64,000 nucleotides of DNA, taken from contig JAFEFT010000036.1 in the NCBI GenBank assembly GCA_018240435.1, positions 67,489 through 131,488 of the forward strand, in the 5' to 3' direction. Both the position numbers and the translations under genes were made by a program. A model generated the notes under the pieces. That model did no database searches. It was given only the letters and a program-made list of their open reading frames with translations, and was not told the DNA's origin. The DNA is from Pseudomonadota bacterium (lineage in GTDB: Bacteria > Pseudomonadota > Gammaproteobacteria > Xanthomonadales > Xanthomonadaceae). This document shows positions 8,109 to 16,456 of the stretch, one piece after another (position 1 is the stretch's first letter; each line of letters begins with the position of its first letter).

Positions 8109-8144
8109 GTCAGAAAATATATCAATGTTTCTGACAAATGGCAA
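8106..8144 (-). promoter_or_regulatory. AbiE-like operon promoter with overlapping palindromic operator
   Basis: On the minus strand TTGCCA (8144-8139), a 17-bp spacer and TATATT (8121-8116) form a near-consensus sigma-70 promoter. The -10 ends 7 bases before the antitoxin ATG, so transcription should begin at or one base before the start codon and the mRNA would be leaderless. A perfect 9-bp inverted repeat, TGTCAGAAA with its complement (8128-8136 and 8108-8116), straddles the -10 and start codon. It is the obvious candidate for self-repression by the AbiEi-like protein. Confidence 0.7.
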
Positions 8145-8597
8145 CTTGAGCGTTCAGCTGAAGGGACGGTTGGGTCACTGGAATGTGCCGAGAACCAGCA
8201 ACAGGTCGGCGCCAGACAGATCCAAGGACATGTCGTGGTGATCGGTTTTCCGGTGAATGAAGGGCGTGCGGTCACGCTAGGCCATAGGGGCGAATTGCCC
8301 TAATCCAACCGGGAAGGAGGTCGTCGCCCGAGAACTGGGCCGATAGAGCCCGAAAGCGCTCGTTTTCGACCGACAGCCGCCACGAAGTGATCGGAGAACC
8401 CCCCTCACGACCACGCTTTACGACACCACGAAGCCTTCCCGCTCGGGCAGAGTTCCCCCGCCCGAGTTCGGCTGCACCGGCAAATCCGGCGGGTTCGGGC
8501 GAAAAAAACCGGAAGTGCGCCGGCTAATGCCCTCATTCAGGGGGGCGCAGACCCCGTTCTGGCCGCACGCTTCCCGTGAATCCACGGAGACCTGGCC
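8145..8597. other. Gene-free stretch upstream of the uncharacterised pair
   Basis: About 450 bases with no convincing gene. Reading frames here are short or shadows of neighbours. A 38-codon frame from 8124 to the right has no ribosome site or recognisable product. A purine-rich stretch GGGAAGGAGG near 8310 has no open frame behind it. Short A-runs (GCGAAAAAAACC near 8500) occur before the start at 8598. Perhaps the region holds the promoter for the two genes to its right. Confidence 0.4.
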
Positions 8598-9386
8598 ATG
8601 ACCCTCGATAGTCCCTCCCTCCAACCCGACATGAAACCCGAACACTCCACCGGAGAACGATCTCCGGGCTCCCTGCCTGCGCTGGGCCTCGACCACATCT
8701 GGATCGCGGAAGGTGTCCAGTCGCGCGAAGCGGGGGTCCGATACGATCGCCGCCGTCTCTTCCGATGGGAAATGGACGCCCATGCGGTCCATGTCCTGGC
8801 CAGCGTGTTGCTGCACCGAGGCATCGACCCTCAGCTGATCCTCCGCGCCGATGGCGTCTTCGTGCGTCTCGACCGCCAGGGATTGCTGTTCCAACCGAAG
8901 GATGGCGCCGCCAACCTCATCGCATTCGTCGAGCCACTGAACCTCTGGCTCCAGCATTGGGCGATGCAGGTACAGGAGCAGGTCGAACTCTCCCCCGAGG
9001 AGGAGGACGCCGCCGAAACGCGGTTCGGCGTGCCGCTCGGACGACTCCACGACGCGGTTTGTGAAATCGCCGTCTCGTGTGAGCGCCGGCTGACGCTCGG
9101 TTGTCCCTCCATGAAGACCGTCGAACTGGTCGTACCGCCGGTGTCGCAACTCCGTAAAAGGCGCGCAATGAGAGACGCAACGGAGCCGGACGATCGCACC
9201 ATCGTGCTACGCATCGTGGAAAAGACCCATCTGATCAACGACGTCGGGCTGGTCTGCAGCGTGGATTCGGTGGCGGTCGACGCCAAGGTGCAGGAGGGCA
9301 CGAAGGCTCACCTGAAGCAGACAAGCAAACACGCGACCCAGGAGTGGCGCTCGGCAACACGCGTCTCTCCGTTGGAAGAGAAATGA
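8598..9386 (+). CDS. Uncharacterised island protein A
   Basis: 262 residues, not recognised. No signal peptide or TM segment. It looks like a real soluble protein: the N-terminal 30 residues are polar and Pro-rich, a compact core follows (LDHIWIAEGVQ... RRLFRWEMDAHAVHVLASVLL), and the C-terminal 80 residues are charged (TIVLRIVEKTHLINDVGLV). A weak ribosome site (GGAG) lies about 11 bases before the ATG. It is followed after 15 bp by another unknown gene with a good ribosome site, so the two form an operon convergent to the giant recombinase gene. Confidence 0.6.
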   Translation: MTLDSPSLQPDMKPEHSTGERSPGSLPALGLDHIWIAEGVQSREAGVRYDRRRLFRWEMDAHAVHVLASVLLHRGIDPQLILRADGVFVRLDRQGLLFQPKDGAANLIAFVEPLNLWLQHWAMQVQEQVELSPEEEDAAETRFGVPLGRLHDAVCEIAVSCERRLTLGCPSMKTVELVVPPVSQLRKRRAMRDATEPDDRTIVLRIVEKTHLINDVGLVCSVDSVAVDAKVQEGTKAHLKQTSKHATQEWRSATRVSPLEEK

Positions 9387-9401
9387 TCAAGGAGAATCAG
9401 C

Positions 9402-10136
9402 ATGACTGAGAGGAAGAACAGGCGACTTCGTCGCGCGCGAATCATCGGCGAGCTGCGTGTACAAGTCGCGGCTGTCGCCGCGTGCGGCGTGGCCTTGTTG
9501 GAGTTGGCGGAAGCCCAGCGGATACGTCACTGGCTGGCCCTTCTCGCAAGAATGTTGAAAAGCGAAGGCCCCTTCAGGATCGGTCGCTTTCTCGAAATCG
9601 AACCGGGGGTACTGAGCGTGCCGGTGCGCGATATCAGCGAATTGCAGGACGCCACGTTCGACCCCGACAAGCTCGTGGATCTGGCCCGTCATATCGACGA
9701 ACGGCATCGGACGGGCGCGAGAGTGAAGCCGACCGATGCGCCTGGCAACAGTGACAGCCGTCCGGAAGGAGCCGATGCCAAGAATGCGGACACTGAAATC
9801 GAGATCATCTGCAAAATGATCGACGAAGGCGGCGGCGTGACGCTGCTCAGCCCCACAGGTCGTCCTGTGCAGATGGGGCCCGAGCGTCCGCCACGGCGCA
9901 TCCGTGGCCATAGTCCGAACCCGGACATGCAGATGGATGTCGCATGCAGACGAGAGATGCGCCTGTTGATCACCAACAAGGGCTCCTACGTCGTCCGGCG
10001 AGACCGGAGCATCGGAGTGAAGGTCGGGGATGCTGTCGAGATCGTCGAGGAGGCCGATGGCGGCCTGATTCAATGCGTCCGCGCCAGAGCCGCCGTGAAG
10101 GCCGACAGTCAGCTGTCCCTGAAGTTGCTGTCCTGA
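9402..10136 (+). CDS. Uncharacterised island protein B
   Basis: 244 residues, not recognised. The start is strongly basic (TERKNRRLRRARIIGELR) and helical, which could contact nucleic acid. A variable Asp/Glu-rich linker lies near residues 110-130. The C-terminal half is beta-rich (MRLLITNKGSYVVRRDRSIGVKVGDAVEIVEE). AAGGAG lies 8 bases before the ATG. Its last 28 bp overlap tail-to-tail with the end of the 1863-residue recombinase gene on the other strand. It may be an accessory factor of that element (inference). Confidence 0.6.
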   Translation: MTERKNRRLRRARIIGELRVQVAAVAACGVALLELAEAQRIRHWLALLARMLKSEGPFRIGRFLEIEPGVLSVPVRDISELQDATFDPDKLVDLARHIDERHRTGARVKPTDAPGNSDSRPEGADAKNADTEIEIICKMIDEGGGVTLLSPTGRPVQMGPERPPRRIRGHSPNPDMQMDVACRREMRLLITNKGSYVVRRDRSIGVKVGDAVEIVEEADGGLIQCVRARAAVKADSQLSLKLLS

Positions 10137-13100
10137 CCGTCCCTGCCATCAGGAAGGTCAGCAGCCGAGTGATTCGGTCCCTTGGATGCACTGGCTCGCA
10201 CCGGAGTTGTCGACGCCGAATCCCCTTCGGACAAGCGCAGGCTGAGCCACACCATGCCCAGCACGCGCTTCAGGGCGATGCCAAGAAACTGATCGGCGGA
10301 CTGGCCGCTCTCCCTGGCCGGGGACGCTTTACGCTCCCGCTGGATTCGGATCGTCTCGAGCCCCTCGCCGAGGTCGCCACGCTCGATGCAGTCGTGACTC
10401 ACTCCGAACCCGTGCAGCACGGATACCAGGCGGGCGGCAGTGGCAGCAGGTAGCCGTATCCGGTCGGCATCTTTCGGCTGCATCCAGTCGTAGACCGAGC
10501 GAACAATCTGACTGATCTCGGCGACCATTTTCTCGTTGCTGCCGTCGAAGGATTTGCACAGCTCGCTCAGTGGCTCCGCCCCCCTGGTCTTGCGAGCCAG
10601 CCTTTTCGGGTGACCTGGCGAAGGATCGGCACCTCCGCCGATGAGCCGGCGTCCGAACCGCTGCTCGAAGGGCTTCGCAGCAAGCCGAATCCGCGCAGCA
10701 TCATCGGGATTGCCGCCGAGTGCCTCGAGGGCCCGATCCAGAGTCCCCATACGATCCACATGGTTCAGCAGGACGTCCAGTTCCTGAGCAGTCCATTTTC
10801 GCTGGACAGCCGACACGGGAGACGACGTTCGACGCACCGGTTGTGGCAACGTTCTCACCGGCTTGACGCTGTCCATCCATGCCTGTGCACGCGGCGTGCT
10901 CCTGTCCTTCTGCGTGATCTCATCGACCCGTGGGAGCGCCACCCCCAGGACGGACGCCACGGTCCTGCGATGCAGGTACCTATCGCTGATCCTTGCCTGT
11001 GGCCGCGATAGCAGGAGCCAGGGAAGGTGGTGATAGCACGTCAGCGTCGTTCGCCAGTGCGTGTGGCCCATCGTGATGACTTCTGCCATGAGGTCCCTGG
11101 GAAGCGCCACGTGCTGGCAGGCATGGCCATTCACGTTGCCTAATGCCACGCCGGACATCCGGCAGGCATCCTCACGGCTCAGGAAATGGGGCGTCGTGCG
11201 GTCAAACGCGACCAGATGCCGCAGACGATGAAGGCGTTCGGTCGGCCGTCCCGTGGCGGCCGCCAGGAATTTCTGGCAGGTTGCAGCGATCTCTCCGCGA
11301 CCATCGGCACTTCGCGGCGCGTTCAGCGGTGAAAACACGAAGGCGTGTTCGCTACGCGATTCCTGCAGGCGACGGCGATCGGTTTCGAGCCAGCGCGTGA
11401 TGTGCTCGGTCACGCCGGCCGGAAGGCCATGGGCCACCTCCACGATCCTCCTGGCGGCGCGCGTCTTCAACCGCCGGGAATGATTGGCACGAACGCGCAT
11501 GCGCGGGATGCCGCTGCGGACGGAGAAGTCTGCGAAGCGGGTGCCCAGGACCTCGCTGCGGCGTGCGCCGCCAAACGCATAAAGAGGAATGGCCGCGCCG
11601 GCCTGTCGCATCAGGCGACCCTGCCGCCTGGAATCAGCGTCCACACCCTCCGCCTGTCGGGCGCGCTCGATCAGGGAGGAGACCGCCGCCTGACGTTCGA
11701 CCGGAAGGATCAAGTGTGCATCGACCGAACGTTGATCACTGCGTAGGAACGCCCGCACCTCACACAGGTCCAGTTCGGGCAAGCCGAACCTGCGCACGCA
11801 ACAGTCGTGAAAGCTGAGGATTGCGGAAGCAGCGTCGTCGCAGGATTTATTCTCCACCTTGATGGCCGTGAGATAGGCGTCCTCGAGTTCCGCGCCGTCG
11901 ACGTCGACCATGGACGAGTTCCCGAGCGCTTCCACCAACGCGGCTCCGATACGGGTCAAATATGTGCTGATCGTGATGTCGGCAGGATCTACCTTGGCTT
12001 GCGTGCCTTCCTCGAGCATCTCCAGCGTCCACCTCGCCAGCATCCGCACAATCGGCTGCAAGCAGCGCGCTGGCGCTTCCTGCGCGAGCGTTGCGCTGAC
12101 CTCGGCGATGACTTTCGGGCGTGTTGCCGGGGCGAACAGATCGCTCGCCGGCACGTTGACTGCCGTCAACGGCAGCGCCAGATCCTTGCCCTTGTGCGGG
12201 AGTACGGCGCAAAGCGAGAGGTATTGTGTCCTTGCGCTGCTCTTGCTGGGCGGTGGCGTCCTTGCTTTCTCTCGCGCGGGCCCAGGGTCCACAGGCGCTT
12301 CCCAGTCCCGCACGAGGCTGCCGGGTGGATCGGCATCGATGAGCGCCAGTTGTTCGCGCATGTGGGCGCCGACCGAACCCTGCTCCGGATGCATGACCAG
12401 GCGCGCCGCCGGCGAGAGTTCGATGCGGTTACAGACCCCGACCGTCTCGCAGATCAGATCCAGCAGGTCGACAGTCTTCACGGACGAACCGATGGAATCG
12501 CCCTTGCCGCGCTTGGGCAGAGCCCATTCCGGCAGCATGACCGCCAGCGCGCCGTTGATCTCCTCGCGCGACGGCATCTCGTTGATCTTGTATTTCTTCG
12601 CAAGCTTGCCCAAGGCAAATGCCGCAAGGTCGCGCAAGGCGACCGGATCGGCGGCATCGTCGCGCCACGGCGCAAGCAACGTGTCGTCGAGGACGGCCGA
12701 CCTGACGCATTGCGACCGGTGCTTCAGCACACCCAGAATGCGATCAGGCTCCTCGCAGAAACCGAACAGGGCGATCGCGAGTGCCGCCCGTGCGCAGGCC
12801 CGGGGGAAGTCACGCCAGTCGTCGGGGGTATCCTCGCCGCGTTGGACCATCCATTCACGCAGTCCCTGCACCTGCCGGTAGGCGCGCAGCATTTCCGGAA
12901 AGAAGGCATTGTCGACCTGGCGCCGCATGCCGATCAGACGTGCAGGTTCCTGCTTCTTGACGCCGGCGCGCTTGTTGACGGCCTTCAGGATGCGGTGCAG
13001 CGCCACCGAACGCGCAAGACCCAACGCCACATCATCGTCGGCCTGCTCGTAGAGTTCGTCCCGCAGAGCCTCGGCCTCCTGCTTGGACAACAGCCTCATC

Positions 13101-15700
13101 GGCTGGGCCTCCGACTGGAAGGCGGCTGCTATGCCTGCCTCGACGATCGCGGGATGTTGAAGGACATCTTCGGTAGCGCGCTTGCGGTAGTGCTTCATCC
13201 GCGAGAGCTGTTCCAGGCGGGAGGCTTTTTGCCGGTCCCGGATGGCCTGCTCATGCTTCGCGATCGTGCTCGCCCAGGATCGCAACGGCGTCAGGGGCAA
13301 GCCGACCTGCTCATCCGCGCAGGGAAGACCCTTTCGGACCTTCCAGCCCTGCTGACGGGCGACCTTTTCCAGAAAGGGTCCAGCAGCCTCGACAAATGCC
13401 AGCGGCTCCGTGGGGCTACCGTTCGAGAATGGATAGTCGACTGCTTCCAGATGTCCCAACTGGATGGATGCCCACTCAGGGGGAAGTCCCGCCTCGGTCC
13501 CCCGCGTCCGGATCCAGCTGCGGCCCCAATGGAGCGGAAGGGTGCGCCAGATCTCCGGAAGCGTCGGCTTCCACGATTCCATCGTCAGCGCGACGACCTG
13601 GCTTTCTGACGAGACATGGAACAACAAGGGCTCTCGACCCTGAAGCACCCTGCGCACGTGGCCGGCCAGGGCCGGAAGAACCGAAGCCAATCCCCGGAGG
13701 TGAGCAAGATACTGCGTCAGCTGATCCCGCAGGCAGCGCGGGAACGCGACCAGCCTCGGGTTGTGGGCTGGATCGAAGATCTTGTCCAGGAATAGTCCCA
13801 GGCCCGCGTCCGCATCGGCACCGCCCACCGTGATCCGGAACAGAGCGTCTACCGCGCGGTGACCGGCCAGGGCCAGCAGCATGCAAGCCAGATGATTGAC
13901 GATCGCCTGGTGAACCAGCCAGGCATGGCCTTCCTTGATCAGCTGGCTTACTCCGGCTTGCAGCGGCGTGGACGGCGCGCTGGCCATCGCACGAACGGTG
14001 TCCTCGTTCAGGAGCAGATGACAGCCAACCCGAAGGTCCGGATCTTCGATGGCCGGCATGGCCTCGTCACTCGGAACCAGCGAGCGCAATGTCTTCCAGT
14101 AGGCGTTTGCCAGCGTGGATCGGGTGGGGGCGTAATAGTGAAGAGAGTTTGTGGACTGACCCAGCGAGTCCATGCAGATCAACTGCGTCAATGCGCTGTC
14201 ACGGCAATGCTCGTACAGGTGGGCCGAGAAGGACCGGCGCACCTGGCCGGCAGACAGCCGCAGGCCGAGCCTCGAACTGACATGGCGGGCCGCGGCCCGA
14301 AGGCGTCCGTCAAGACCGTCCGCGGTTGTTCTGGACAACCTGTCGAGCAGGTCGCGTTGCCTTCGCAGGGCCTCGGCGATTCCCGACCCGAGTGGTAACA
14401 GGAAGGATTCCCCAACCGGTTCTAGAAGAGGGATCTGCTCGGGTGTGGGAAGGAAATAGCCCAGTGGCTTGTCGGGCTTCTTTTCCTCTTTCCAGAAGAC
14501 CCCCAGTTGAAAGGTGCCCCGGGCCGGGCACAGTTCGAAGCGTCCGGCTTCCAGTTCCGAGGAGTGTCGCTCGACGACCTGGATGCTGCGCAGCGTCTTG
14601 CTGGTGCGACCGGTGATTCCCTGAAGGAGCAGGCATACCAGGCCCAGGTGCAGGTCCTGGTCTGCGGGGGCAGCTTGAAGGTCGGCCAGGATGAGACCCA
14701 TGACCTCACGCAACTCACCAGCCGGCAGTACGTCCGGGTGATTCGTCAGCAGGAACCGGTTCTGCCCCCAGATCGCCTGACGGGCCTGATAAACGGAGAG
14801 GCGCCCGGCGTCCGGATTGGTCGACGCGCCAACGGGGCAAACGAACTCCGACGTGGAGACCTCTCCCGCCGGCTCACCTTCGGTCGGCTCGCCCTCCGGC
14901 CCCGCCACGCGGGCCGAAACGCGACGGATGGGGCGGACGATGGCATCGATCGCATCGTCTTCATCGAACACCTTCTTCCTGGATTTTTTCTGGCCTCCGC
15001 CCGAAGGTCCCGCTACGACCGGAGGTGGTATAGGGATCGGCTCCGGTCGCGGCATCCGGGCCAGGCTCATTAGCGTGCCTTCAACGTGGTTTGACCAGGC
15101 GTCCTCGATGCTGGCCTGCCCACACCCCTTCAAGACAGCGGCCCGGTCGATGAACCCGGGAAGGTCGGCAGCCCCACCGAGTTTCGTGACATGGCGGACA
15201 ACCGGGTGCGCGTCCATCTCTTTGGGACCACGCACCAGCACGATGCTTCGGATGCTGGAGGCCAGGTCTCTCACTGCCGTCCAGCGCGGTCGGCCTTCGG
15301 CGAACCAGTTGGCATGGCACGTCCAGAGGGCTGCTCGCAGTGCCTCGGTTCCGCGTGCGGGTTCCTCGTCGGCACCCACCATGGCACCCGCGAGACCAAA
15401 CTCCTTGCCGCTCATCTGGTGGGCCGCCACCTTCCGGCTTCCTTTCGGGAGGCCATCGATGCGCTCGATGACCCGCTCGAGCCGACCCATCAGGCTTTCG
15501 TTGGGTTCTGGCAATCCCGCCCAAGAAATTTCCCGGGCGACGCGGCGCAGGGAGTAGAAGAGCTGGGGGGCCTCCAGGATGCTCGGCACCTGGAACAAGT
15601 GGAGGGTGAACTGGACCCATTCCTCGTCGGGTCCGAAGCCGTTGACGCGCTTCGATAGCGAGCTGCCGACGCGCGTTGGTTCGAGCTTCGGAAGGGTCAT
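10109..15700 (-). CDS. Giant tyrosine recombinase with three integrase-like modules
   Basis: 1863 residues in one unbroken frame. A complete tyrosine-recombinase core lies near residues 1370-1570: Arg in GGARRSEVLG, Lys in RLKTRAARRIVEV, His-x-x-Arg in LHRLRHLVAF, His in MGHTHW, and the nucleophile Tyr in LTCYHH (about 1556). A second integrase-like module near 590-760 has AGHRAVDAL, HWGR, QLGH and VDYPF. A third near 350-530 has GRTSKTLR, VRRSFSAHLYE and SLHYYAP, with the box II His replaced by Gln. Long helical stretches separate them and a small helical domain ends the protein. No ribosome site precedes the ATG. It is the likely mobility gene of the island. Trio-type elements encode several recombinases separately, so a fusion is possible (inference). 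Confidence 0.75.
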   Translation of the reverse strand: MTLPKLEPTRVGSSLSKRVNGFGPDEEWVQFTLHLFQVPSILEAPQLFYSLRRVAREISWAGLPEPNESLMGRLERVIERIDGLPKGSRKVAAHQMSGKEFGLAGAMVGADEEPARGTEALRAALWTCHANWFAEGRPRWTAVRDLASSIRSIVLVRGPKEMDAHPVVRHVTKLGGAADLPGFIDRAAVLKGCGQASIEDAWSNHVEGTLMSLARMPRPEPIPIPPPVVAGPSGGGQKKSRKKVFDEDDAIDAIVRPIRRVSARVAGPEGEPTEGEPAGEVSTSEFVCPVGASTNPDAGRLSVYQARQAIWGQNRFLLTNHPDVLPAGELREVMGLILADLQAAPADQDLHLGLVCLLLQGITGRTSKTLRSIQVVERHSSELEAGRFELCPARGTFQLGVFWKEEKKPDKPLGYFLPTPEQIPLLEPVGESFLLPLGSGIAEALRRQRDLLDRLSRTTADGLDGRLRAAARHVSSRLGLRLSAGQVRRSFSAHLYEHCRDSALTQLICMDSLGQSTNSLHYYAPTRSTLANAYWKTLRSLVPSDEAMPAIEDPDLRVGCHLLLNEDTVRAMASAPSTPLQAGVSQLIKEGHAWLVHQAIVNHLACMLLALAGHRAVDALFRITVGGADADAGLGLFLDKIFDPAHNPRLVAFPRCLRDQLTQYLAHLRGLASVLPALAGHVRRVLQGREPLLFHVSSESQVVALTMESWKPTLPEIWRTLPLHWGRSWIRTRGTEAGLPPEWASIQLGHLEAVDYPFSNGSPTEPLAFVEAAGPFLEKVARQQGWKVRKGLPCADEQVGLPLTPLRSWASTIAKHEQAIRDRQKASRLEQLSRMKHYRKRATEDVLQHPAIVEAGIAAAFQSEAQPMRLLSKQEAEALRDELYEQADDDVALGLARSVALHRILKAVNKRAGVKKQEPARLIGMRRQVDNAFFPEMLRAYRQVQGLREWMVQRGEDTPDDWRDFPRACARAALAIALFGFCEEPDRILGVLKHRSQCVRSAVLDDTLLAPWRDDAADPVALRDLAAFALGKLAKKYKINEMPSREEINGALAVMLPEWALPKRGKGDSIGSSVKTVDLLDLICETVGVCNRIELSPAARLVMHPEQGSVGAHMREQLALIDADPPGSLVRDWEAPVDPGPAREKARTPPPSKSSARTQYLSLCAVLPHKGKDLALPLTAVNVPASDLFAPATRPKVIAEVSATLAQEAPARCLQPIVRMLARWTLEMLEEGTQAKVDPADITISTYLTRIGAALVEALGNSSMVDVDGAELEDAYLTAIKVENKSCDDAASAILSFHDCCVRRFGLPELDLCEVRAFLRSDQRSVDAHLILPVERQAAVSSLIERARQAEGVDADSRRQGRLMRQAGAAIPLYAFGGARRSEVLGTRFADFSVRSGIPRMRVRANHSRRLKTRAARRIVEVAHGLPAGVTEHITRWLETDRRRLQESRSEHAFVFSPLNAPRSADGRGEIAATCQKFLAAATGRPTERLHRLRHLVAFDRTTPHFLSREDACRMSGVALGNVNGHACQHVALPRDLMAEVITMGHTHWRTTLTCYHHLPWLLLSRPQARISDRYLHRRTVASVLGVALPRVDEITQKDRSTPRAQAWMDSVKPVRTLPQPVRRTSSPVSAVQRKWTAQELDVLLNHVDRMGTLDRALEALGGNPDDAARIRLAAKPFEQRFGRRLIGGGADPSPGHPKRLARKTRGAEPLSELCKSFDGSNEKMVAEISQIVRSVYDWMQPKDADRIRLPAATAARLVSVLHGFGVSHDCIERGDLGEGLETIRIQRERKASPARESGQSADQFLGIALKRVLGMVWLSLRLSEGDSASTTPVRASASKGPNHSAADLPDGRDGQDSNFRDS

Positions 15701-16135
15701 AATCGGGGTGCCGGGCCCGGTGATGCTTGAGTCTACCGCCCCCTCTGTTGCCGTGCCAAGTTTTATGGTTTTCTTGTGGTCGGATTTACCTCAATCTACG
15801 TGAGGCGACGGAAGGGCGCCGACTGCAACTGCCTGAACCAAGTAATTTTAAGGCCTCTTAGAAAAAGTTATTGTTTTTCGGGTAGCGTTCGCGTGACGGA
15901 CTCATAATGCCAACTTTATTTCAATGGATTCAAGACGTTGTGTTCGCCCCAAGGCGGGCGTAGTCGTTGGGCGCAGGCCTGTGACAGGTTCTGTGACAGG
16001 TTCTGTGACAGTCGCCACTGTCACAAGGCAGATCGCCCATGCTGTTTTGACCCCGGCACACTGTGGCGAACCGCCATGGCTGCGTAATGCGACCCATGCC
16101 GGTACGCGATTCCGGCCCAACTCGGGGGCCGGGCC
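15701..16135. other. Intergenic region at the right edge of the island
   Basis: 435 bases with no supported gene. The half next to the recombinase gene is AT-rich for this genome (TTTTATGGTTTTCTTG near 15760, GTAATTTTAAGG near 15840, GTTATTGTTTTTCGG near 15870) and should contain that gene's promoter, though no -35/-10 pair stands out. The other half holds the CTGTGACAG repeats described separately, then normal high-GC sequence leading into the sigma-28 fragment. This looks like the junction between imported and resident DNA. Confidence 0.5.
15979..16025. repeat. CTGTGACAG repeat cluster, candidate recombinase binding/attachment site
   Basis: Three copies of the 9-bp palindrome CTGTGACAG at 15979, 15991 and 16003, spaced exactly 12 bp apart and joined by GTT. 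The third forms an inverted repeat with 16017-16025: TGTGACAGT, 4-base spacer CGCC, ACTGTCACA. Read as 8-bp arms the centre is 6 bp, within the 6-8 bp crossover size of tyrosine-recombinase core sites. It lies about 280 bp upstream of the giant recombinase gene. No second copy was found elsewhere in the window, so attachment-site status is unproven. Confidence 0.5.
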
Positions 16136-16456
16136 TCAAGCCGAAAGGTGCAATTGCGCGGTCTGGCCGAGCAGCACCCTCAGTCTCCCCAGTGCAGCCT
16201 TGTGGACCTGGGAGATTCTTCCCTTCGTCAAGCCCAGCAGGGCGGCAATGTCCACGAATGCCATGTGCTGGTGATAGTGCAGCGTCACCACCAGCCTTTC
16301 CTGCCCGGACAGGCATGAGACGGCGGCTGCCAGGAGCTCATCCATCTCCTGCCTTTCCGCGTTCATGCTGGCGTCGAAGGGGGAAATGAACTGGTCTGCC
16401 GCCGCGTTCGAATCCAGCAGGAACCCCAGGCCTAGCCCAATCACGGACTCGACCAC
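16136..16456 (-). pseudogene. Sigma-28 (FliA)-like fragment containing region 4 only
   Basis: The encoded C-terminus reads ERLVVTLHYHQHMAFVDIA and LGLTKGRISQVHKAALGRLR. This is the region 4 DNA-binding part of FliA/WhiG-type sigma factors. Full-length FliA is about 240 residues; regions 2 and 3 are absent. The GTG at 16456 is only nominal: the frame stays open upstream with plausible coding (FDAPGRDNPLEEVVESV) and then runs into a REP-like palindrome. Either this is the stump of a flagellar sigma gene cut at the island edge, or a small stand-alone region 4 protein. No other flagellar genes are nearby. Confidence 0.55.

Noticed and set aside
8109-8144. A longer start for the AbiEi-like antitoxin at 8144
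   Set aside because: The extra codons lie within the -35/-10 and operator, and the winged-helix domain starts right after the ATG at 8108.
11807-13609. A 600-codon plus-strand frame opposite the giant recombinase
   Set aside because: No domain or ribosome site; it mirrors the codon bias of the recombinase gene, which has recognisable catalytic motifs.
15902-16120. A 72-codon minus-strand gene over the CTGTGACAG repeats
   Set aside because: Most of it is the repeat read as VTEPVTEPVTG; no ribosome site or domain.
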